DNA of 56,807 nt from Bacteroidota bacterium. Lineage in GTDB: Bacteria > Bacteroidota > Bacteroidia > Bacteroidales > GCA-2748055. Below the pieces are notes generated by a model. That model did no database searches, was not told where the DNA came from, and worked only from the letters and a program-made list of their open reading frames with translations. Position numbers and translations under genes: made by a program. This document shows, in pieces, positions 52,375 through 56,807 of the stretch (within the stretch, counting starts at the first letter, position 1; each line of letters starts with the position of its first letter). The stretch lies in assembly GCA_024640885.1 (NCBI GenBank), contig JAHEEC010000017.1, forward strand, positions 1 to 56,807, in the 5' to 3' direction.

Positions 52375-53811
52375 CTATTTCCCGGGGATCCACATGTCAT
52401 TGGCGGTCAGGCCGCATTCCAGGACCCTCTCAATGGCGAAATCCATCCGTCCCAGGTCATCGGCACCCCCGTTGTTGGTTCCCAGGGTGAATTTCACCCC
52501 TGCCGCTTTTGCCCTGCAAATAAAGGCCCCGCTTGGGATCCGGTTCCTGTTGTTGATCTCAAAGGCCACCTGGTGTTGGGCCAGGGCAGCGATCACCCGG
52601 TCCATCCGCTCGGGGGTCCAGAGTTCATCATACCGGCCGGCGATCTCGGCAGGCAGGTAGGTGGGATTCACATAGATATCGATGGGTTCATCACTGACGA
52701 TCTTAACGATACGGTCCACCAGCTGGTCCATGAAATCCTGGGGATCACCCACTTCGGTCTCCTCCTTGATCCAGAGCCTCATCCGCTTCCCGTTGTCGTT
52801 GGTCCAGGTCATGGCATCGGTAAAGACATAATCAAACCGTTCCCTGGTCTCCGGGGTGAACAGCTCCAGCCACTCGCGGCCCTCTGCCTGCATGGCAAAC
52901 CAGGTAAACGGGGAGTGCTCATAGGTGTCCAGGAAATTGTTCAGCGAATCATCCGATTCAAACCCCATCTTCAGCCCGCAATTGACGGCAATTCCATAGG
53001 TGTACCCGTAATAACGCGCATTGGCCATGGCCTCCTCTTCTGTGAGACCGCCTTTCAGATGGGTATGCAGATCGATAAGCGGAAAGTTCTGGCCAGCCAG
53101 GTCAAGGAGCTTCTTTTCAAATTCCAGGTCCACCGGCGGAGTTCCCGGTGTGGGCAGATCGTCGGGCAGGAGTTTCACCCTGATGTTTTTATAATAGACC
53201 ACGCTTCCGGGATCATGGCACTGAAAGGCAAAGGTTCCCGAACCCAGCACCCTGCCTTCCATGCCCTCGCCCCGGTAGATCTCATCCGGTTCTGTGTACT
53301 CGGCTGCCAGCATGCCGTTGATAAAGGTCTGGATGGTCTTTCCCTGCACCTTGATCAGGTAGTTGAACCACTCCCCGTCGGGCACCGGTGACTTCCACAC
53401 ATTTCGGATGGCATAGATGCTTCCGGTCATCTTATGTTCCACATACTCTCCGGGCGCAACCGGGGGGGTGGAGTTAATGACCTGGCACTCGTACCCCGTG
53501 GCGGGCCAGTCCGACTCCTGGAACCCGGTATGGATGTAAATCCCCGAATTGGAGCCGGGGGTGGTCTTCACATCCACCGAGAACTCGAAATTCTTAAAGA
53601 GGTGGTCGGCCACCTGGCCGTCATAGAACAGGTGGGAACGATCCCCCGAGGTCACAATGGCACCATCCTCGATCCGCCAGGAATCCGTGTTTTCAGACGC
53701 TTTCCACCCTTCAAGGCTCTCCCCGTCATACAGGGAGATCCACTCTTCGGTGGTGCAGCCGAACATTGCCATGGTGCACAGCGTGAAAAGAGACAGGCGA
53801 TAAAATTTCAT
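52375..53811 (-). CDS. Lipoprotein fusion: DUF1080 domain and PHP-like metallohydrolase
   Basis: 478 residues. A lipoprotein signal (MKFYRLSLFTLCTMAMFGC, Cys19) precedes a DUF1080 (3-keto-disaccharide hydrolase) domain at about 22-215 (SLYDGESLEGWKASE, NSGIYIHTGFQESDWPATGYECQVINS). A second domain at about 235-478 has the PHP/amidohydrolase motif PLIDLHTHLKGG, a central Asp/His-rich section and the ending FTLGTNNGGADDLGRMDFAIERVL. Both domains are catalytic types, one glycosidic and one metal-dependent hydrolase, so a two-step sugar-processing enzyme on the outer membrane is possible. Confidence 0.75.
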   Translation of the reverse strand: MKFYRLSLFTLCTMAMFGCTTEEWISLYDGESLEGWKASENTDSWRIEDGAIVTSGDRSHLFYDGQVADHLFKNFEFSVDVKTTPGSNSGIYIHTGFQESDWPATGYECQVINSTPPVAPGEYVEHKMTGSIYAIRNVWKSPVPDGEWFNYLIKVQGKTIQTFINGMLAAEYTEPDEIYRGEGMEGRVLGSGTFAFQCHDPGSVVYYKNIRVKLLPDDLPTPGTPPVDLEFEKKLLDLAGQNFPLIDLHTHLKGGLTEEEAMANARYYGYTYGIAVNCGLKMGFESDDSLNNFLDTYEHSPFTWFAMQAEGREWLELFTPETRERFDYVFTDAMTWTNDNGKRMRLWIKEETEVGDPQDFMDQLVDRIVKIVSDEPIDIYVNPTYLPAEIAGRYDELWTPERMDRVIAALAQHQVAFEINNRNRIPSGAFICRAKAAGVKFTLGTNNGGADDLGRMDFAIERVLECGLTANDMWIPGK

Positions 53812-54012
53812 GATGATCAGTTTTTGGTTAGGTATTGGTCTGGATACGGGCTCCAGAAATATTGAATAAATGTACTAATAATCTGGTTGTCCTAAAAAAT
53901 GTTAATGTCCATTGAGAATTTCCGTGGCATATTTCCTGTTCCGCTGAAAAAACGTACATTGTGATCCTCAAAATCTTGATAATAAACCATTCCATCTCAA
54001 AACCTATACATA

Positions 54013-55539
54013 ATGAAATTTTCCAGACGCAGTTTTATACAAACTGGCGGTGCTGCTGTAGCGGGGACCATGGTGTTGCCTCCGCTGCTGAATTCATGCC
54101 AGAATCTTCAAATTTCACCGGATGTGAAAAGTTATCTTGACCATTTTGAGGTCACAACCCAGATGCTGCAGAAAGTCATTGCAGCGGCCATGTCCAAGGG
54201 CGGGGACTATGCAGACCTCTTCTTCGAACACAAGATCTCCAATACCCTTGGCCTTGAAGACGGCAAGGTGAACCGGGCCTTTTCCAATGTGGACTACGGC
54301 GTGGGTGTGAGGGTGCTGAAAGGGGACCAGACCGGGTTTGCGTATACGGAGACCACCACCCTCCAGGACATGCTCAAAGTGGCTGACACCGCTGCCAGCA
54401 TTGCCAATGACCCGAAAACTTTCAAGCAGGGGGAGGTCCTGGAGAAGTTGCCCCCCAACTATTATAAAATAGCCCGGAAATGGGAAAATGCCTCCGTGGA
54501 GGAGAAGATCCCCTTCGTGCAAAAGGTCAACGACCGGGTCTTTGCACTGGATGACAAGGTGACCAAAGTAAGGGCCTTCCTCTCCGATGAAACAGGGTAT
54601 GTCATGTTCTACAATTCGGAAGGACTGCTTACCTGCGACCAACGCCCCATGGCCAGCCTGGCGGTTCTTTGTGTGATGGAGCAGAACGGACAGATGGAGA
54701 ATTCCTACAGTGCCCGGGCATACCGGAAAGGATTCGAGTTCCTGAATGACGACCTGGTGGAGGAGATTGCACAGGAGGTCATCGAAAAGACCAACATCCT
54801 GTTTGGTGCCACCAAGCCGAAAGCGGGAGAGATGCCCGTGGTGCTGGGCGCAGGAGGTTCGGGGATTTTGCTTCACGAAGCCATGGGGCATGCCTTCGAA
54901 GCTGATTTCAACCGGAAAGGAGAATCCATATTCAGTGATAAGATGGGCAAGAGCATTGCCAAAGATTTCATCAATATCATTGAGGACGGATCCATGGAAA
55001 ACAACCGCGGTTCCCTGAATGTGGATGATGAAGGCAACGATGTGAAAAAGATCTACCTGGTGAAGGAAGGCGTGTTGGACAGCTATATCCATGACCGCAT
55101 CAGTTCCAAATTCTACGGGGTGGATCCCACGGGGAACGGCCGCCGGGAATCATTCAGGTATGTGCCACAACCCAGGATGCGGATCACCTATATGGAACCC
55201 GGGCCCCACACCACCGATGACATCATCTCCAGCGTGGAATACGGGGTCTATGTGGACAACTTCAGCAACGGCCAGGTGAACATCGGCGCCGGTGACTTTA
55301 CCTTCTTTGTGAAATCGGGATACCTCATCGAGAATGGAAAGCTCACCCAGCCCATCAAGGATATCAACATCATCGGCAACGGTCCCCAGGCCCTTGCAGA
55401 TATCACCATGGCAGCGGCAGATTATAAAACCGATAATGGCACCTGGACGTGTGGCAAGGGGGGACAATCGGTTCCCGTATCCATGGGTCTTCCCACGGTG
55501 CTTGTAAAGAAACTGACCGTTGGGGGAACCAGTGCATAA
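54013..55539 (+). CDS. tldD: TldD-type metalloprotease with Tat/lipoprotein-like signal
   Basis: 508 residues. The signal MKFSRRSFIQTGGAAVAGTMVLPPLLNSC has a twin-arginine motif and a possible lipobox (Cys29). The zinc site HEAMGHAFEAD (His288, Glu289, His293) of U62 TldD proteases is intact. TldD-TldE heterodimers degrade unfolded or modified peptides; the E. coli pair is cytosolic, so an exported form is notable. The partner TldE/PmbA-type gene follows 18 bases downstream. Confidence 0.93.
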   Translation: MKFSRRSFIQTGGAAVAGTMVLPPLLNSCQNLQISPDVKSYLDHFEVTTQMLQKVIAAAMSKGGDYADLFFEHKISNTLGLEDGKVNRAFSNVDYGVGVRVLKGDQTGFAYTETTTLQDMLKVADTAASIANDPKTFKQGEVLEKLPPNYYKIARKWENASVEEKIPFVQKVNDRVFALDDKVTKVRAFLSDETGYVMFYNSEGLLTCDQRPMASLAVLCVMEQNGQMENSYSARAYRKGFEFLNDDLVEEIAQEVIEKTNILFGATKPKAGEMPVVLGAGGSGILLHEAMGHAFEADFNRKGESIFSDKMGKSIAKDFINIIEDGSMENNRGSLNVDDEGNDVKKIYLVKEGVLDSYIHDRISSKFYGVDPTGNGRRESFRYVPQPRMRITYMEPGPHTTDDIISSVEYGVYVDNFSNGQVNIGAGDFTFFVKSGYLIENGKLTQPIKDINIIGNGPQALADITMAAADYKTDNGTWTCGKGGQSVPVSMGLPTVLVKKLTVGGTSA

Positions 55540-55557
55540 CCTTGAAAATTTTAGATC

Positions 55558-56807
55558 ATGACCAAAGAAGAAAAATATAGCATCGCAAAATGGGCCATGG
55601 AGCATGCGCTGAACAATGGCGCCCAGCAGGTCCGTGTATCCATATCCAACAGCAACAGCAGCCGGGTTGAAGTGAGGGAAGAGAAGATCGACAAGCTGGA
55701 GGAAGCCAACCGCAACAGCATGGGGATCCATCTCTATGTGGATAACAAATACTCGAGCATCTCCACCAACAGGCTCAGTAACAAAGAGGAACTGGGAAGA
55801 TTTATCGAGGAGGCCATTGCAGGGACCCGGTACCTCTCAGAAGATGAATTCCGTACCCTGCCCGATCCTGAACGCTACTACAAAGGCGGAGGCGAGGATC
55901 TGAAAACGGTGGACAAGGGATTTGCTTCCATGGATCCCCAGCAAAAGATCGACCATGCCTTTGCCATTGAAAAGGAGGTGCTCGGGCAGGATGAACGGAT
56001 CATTTCGGTCACCTCATCTTACAGGGACAGCATGAGCAGCAATGTGATGGTGGCCAGCAACGGCTTTGAGGGAGACCGTGAAAATTCCTCATATTCCCTG
56101 AGCGCATCGGTGTCGGTGAAAGACGGGGAGGCACGTCCCCAGGGTAATTGGTATGAATCCTCCATTTACCACGGTGATCTGATCAGGGAGGGTATCGGGA
56201 AACAGGCCCTCAAAAGAGCCCTGGATAAACTGGGACAGGAGAAGATCAAGTCAGCGAAGATGCCCATGATCATTGAAAACCGCTTGTCGGAAAGGGCCCT
56301 TGATCCCCTGATCAACGCACTGAACGGATCCTCCATCCAGCAAAAGAATTCATTTCTCATCGGGATGAAGGGAGAGAAGATCGGATCGGAACTGATGACC
56401 ATCGTGGACGATCCCTTCATCATTTCCGGCAGGGGATCCAGGTTGTATGACGGAGAGGGGCTTGCCACTGTGAAAAGGGAGATCGTGCAAAAGGGCGTGC
56501 TGAGGAACTACTTTATCGATACTTATTACGGGAAGAAACTGGATATGGAGCCCACCTCGGGGGATACCACAAACCTGGTGTTCCAGCCGGGTGACAAGGA
56601 CCTGGAGGGATTGATCGCTTCTGTCAAGCGCGGTATCCTGGTGACGGGTTTCAACGGGGGAAACAGCAATGGATCCACCGGGGACTTCTCCTATGGCATC
56701 GAAGGGTTCCTTGTGGAGAACGGGCAATTGACCCAACCGGTTTCAGAAATGAATATCACCGGAAACTTCAAACAGATCTGGAATGACCTGATCGCCGTGG
56801 GCAACGA
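55558..56807 (+). CDS. TldE/PmbA-type protease subunit, 3' truncated by window end
   Basis: 416 codons are visible and the stop lies beyond the window; the family has about 440-450 residues, so only a short tail is missing. It starts MTKEEKYSIAKWAMEHALNNGAQQ, with no signal peptide. The sequences SSRVEVREEKIDKLEEANRNSMGIHLYVDNKYSS and IISGRGSRLYDGEGLATVKREIV are typical. TldE-type proteins lack a zinc site and form the complex with TldD. The gap after tldD is 18 bases, so the two genes are co-transcribed. Without its own signal it would have to be exported with TldD or stay cytosolic. Confidence 0.88.
   Translation, partial: MTKEEKYSIAKWAMEHALNNGAQQVRVSISNSNSSRVEVREEKIDKLEEANRNSMGIHLYVDNKYSSISTNRLSNKEELGRFIEEAIAGTRYLSEDEFRTLPDPERYYKGGGEDLKTVDKGFASMDPQQKIDHAFAIEKEVLGQDERIISVTSSYRDSMSSNVMVASNGFEGDRENSSYSLSASVSVKDGEARPQGNWYESSIYHGDLIREGIGKQALKRALDKLGQEKIKSAKMPMIIENRLSERALDPLINALNGSSIQQKNSFLIGMKGEKIGSELMTIVDDPFIISGRGSRLYDGEGLATVKREIVQKGVLRNYFIDTYYGKKLDMEPTSGDTTNLVFQPGDKDLEGLIASVKRGILVTGFNGGNSNGSTGDFSYGIEGFLVENGQLTQPVSEMNITGNFKQIWNDLIAVGN

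Overview
The window is a chromosomal stretch of a Bacteroidota bacterium, most likely class Bacteroidia. Several independent signs support this: a giant SprB-repeat adhesin with a type IX secretion (T9SS) type B C-terminal domain followed by PorP/SprF and DUF4296 genes; a GldA-type ABC ATPase; a fused SecDF; a TonB-dependent receptor; a TIGR02757 protein; an asnS-rpoN pair; and promoters of the Bacteroidota form (TTTG, 19 bases, TAnnTTTG). Base composition and gene style look even throughout. I see no insertion sequence, prophage, CRISPR array, rRNA or tRNA gene. No gene-free stretch exceeds 300 bases; the longest is about 277 bases (37166-37442).

Layout. 1-6815: end of a TonB-dependent receptor, uracil-DNA glycosylase, an esterase-like hydrolase, trpS, and an rbfA-methyltransferase-LolC/E run. 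6966-14177: the SprB-like adhesin, its PorP/SprF partner and a DUF4296 lipoprotein. 14158-17626 (minus): asnS, rpoN and a membrane PAP2-like protein. 17737-24167: universal stress protein, gldA, a TPR protein, metK behind a SAM-II riboswitch, riboflavin synthase and a saccharopine dehydrogenase-like enzyme. 24118-27508 (minus): TIGR02757, LolD, a Ca/Na exchanger, TatA and a coiled-coil periplasmic protein, divergent from a histidine kinase/response regulator operon (27643-29659). 29675-33829 (minus): secDF and malate dehydrogenase. 34015-43108: a cytidylate-kinase-like protein, a lipoprotein, gpmI (minus), a DUF255 thioredoxin-like protein, a LETM1-like protein, a 13-residue-repeat protein, a PQQ-propeller lipoprotein and a PurF homologue without its catalytic cysteine. 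43178-48490: an AraC-Ogt fusion, then a coupled acyl-CoA ligase / GNAT / CrtI-like operon. 48480-56807: outer-membrane barrel protein, Tat-type aldo/keto reductase, hemerythrin-PAS plus DUF1858/DUF2249 pair, a DUF1080-PHP fusion lipoprotein, and a TldD/TldE pair in which only TldD carries an export signal.

The most interesting regulatory signals are three. First, an exact sigma-54 promoter core (TGGCAC-N5-TTGC) between two convergent genes drives what looks like a roughly 75-nt two-hairpin small RNA (2294-2396); rpoN itself is in the window. Second, a SAM-II riboswitch upstream of metK sits directly behind a promoter with exact spacing. Third, three GTTAA direct repeats at an exact 11-bp period lie between the two-component operon and a divergent coiled-coil periplasmic protein. 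The most interesting proteins are the short-repeat, possibly knotted, secreted protein (40012-40347), the PurF homologue with Ser in place of the nucleophile Cys, the DUF1080-PHP fusion, and the one-signal TldD/TldE pair.

Functions are read from motifs and family memory only; no database search was possible.
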